Assembly (NCBI GenBank): GCA_964503685.1
Contig: CAZDAW010000150.1
Span: 1 to 5,587, forward strand
Length of the DNA: 5,587 nucleotides
Direction: 5' to 3'
Source: CAZDAW01 sp964503685
Lineage (GTDB): Bacteria > Chloroflexota > Anaerolineae > Anaerolineales > Anaerolineaceae
Made by a program: the position numbers and the translations under genes
Part shown: positions 5,495 through 5,587 of the stretch, piece by piece
Position numbering within the stretch: position 1 is the stretch's first letter
Layout of the letters: every line of letters starts with the position of its first letter
Notes under the pieces: model-generated
What the model saw: the letters and a program-made list of their open reading frames with translations, nothing else
Databases searched by the model: none
What the model was told of the DNA's origin: nothing

Positions 5495-5587
5495 ATGGTA
5501 TACGCCATATATGGCGTGATTCTTGCTTGTGCTATCAACGTGGTTTTTTGTAAAATGATTCTTAATAAATTATTAATAACTGATTAA
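5495..5587 (+). CDS. Possible 30-residue hydrophobic membrane peptide
   Basis: An ATG at 5495 opens a 30-codon frame that ends in TAA at the last three bases of the window. The product starts MVYAIYGVILACAINVVF and continues hydrophobic to about residue 23, enough for one transmembrane helix, then has a short polar tail (KLLITD). GGGGGTG (5483-5489) differs from the full Shine-Dalgarno GGAGGTG by one base that still allows a wobble pair, and sits five bases before the ATG. This is the best ribosome-binding site in the window. It is divergent from dnaA. I recognise no family. It could be a small membrane or toxin-type peptide, or a chance frame in AT-rich DNA; the palindrome at 5502-5517 lies within codons 3-8. 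Confidence 0.33.
   Translation: MVYAIYGVILACAINVVFCKMILNKLLITD
5502..5517. promoter_or_regulatory. 16-bp perfect palindrome, possible operator
   Basis: ACGCCATATATGGCGT is perfectly self-complementary with no spacer. Such sites are usual for dimeric helix-turn-helix or MerR/GntR-type repressors. Its centre lies about 18 bp upstream of a + strand promoter-like pair, TTGTGC (5527-5532) and TAAAAT (5551-5556) at 18-bp spacing, that would fire out of the window. As RNA it could also form a short hairpin. The binding factor is unknown. Confidence 0.4.
5527..5556 (+). promoter_or_regulatory. Candidate divergent promoter reading out of the window
   Basis: TTGTGC (5527-5532) and TAAAAT (5551-5556) are separated by 18 bp, with four of six and five of six matches. 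It would serve a gene to the right of the window. It overlaps the possible 30-residue peptide, so both are unlikely to be right as described. Confidence 0.28.

Overview
This window looks like a bacterial chromosomal segment around dnaA. It holds a complete dnaA, a four-gene cobamide (vitamin B12) nucleotide-loop operon and one tRNA gene. The most likely source is a Chloroflexota bacterium of the Anaerolineae type. I infer this from the character of the DnaA and CobTSU proteins and from the presence of a CbiR-like protein; nothing in the window proves it. The DNA is of middling GC content, with AT-rich intergenic stretches. I see no transposase, integrase, CRISPR array or other mobile DNA.

Layout from left to right. 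Positions 1-103 hold what looks like the tail of an upstream terminator, a 12-bp-period direct repeat and a near-perfect sigma70 promoter. The promoter drives tRNA-Asn(GTT) at 104-180 on the + strand, which ends in a strong hairpin (189-219). The tRNA converges with a minus-strand operon that reads, in transcription order, cobT (3366-2326), cobS (2329-1589), cbiR-like (1585-779) and cobU (782 or 794 to 249). All junctions are ATGA overlaps or a 3-nt gap, so the four genes are almost certainly co-transcribed and translationally coupled. A 420-bp gap (3367-3786) holds the dnaA terminator, the cob promoter and a long structured leader. dnaA (5142-3787, minus strand) follows. The last 445 bp (5143-5587) hold the dnaA promoter and ribosome-binding site, an AT-rich segment with short direct repeats, a 16-bp perfect palindrome and a possible 30-residue hydrophobic peptide gene with a very good Shine-Dalgarno sequence.

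How the genes work together. CbiR-type enzymes remove the lower-ligand part of a foreign cobamide. CobU activates the resulting cobinamide (phosphate) with GTP. CobT makes the alpha-riboside phosphate of the preferred base. CobS, in the membrane, joins the two. The operon therefore reads as a cobamide salvage and remodelling cassette, not a de novo corrin pathway. No corrin-ring gene and no cobC-type phosphatase lie in the window.

The least explained part is the cobT leader. It carries a B12-box-like 3' element, a long wobble-rich hairpin, a segment that can pair with the cobT Shine-Dalgarno sequence, and a hairpin that puts that sequence in its loop and the UUG start codon in its stem. I could not find the usual cobalamin-riboswitch core with confidence, so it is either a divergent cobalamin riboswitch or a different RNA regulator. 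The region upstream of dnaA is also odd for a candidate origin, because I see no canonical DnaA boxes in it.
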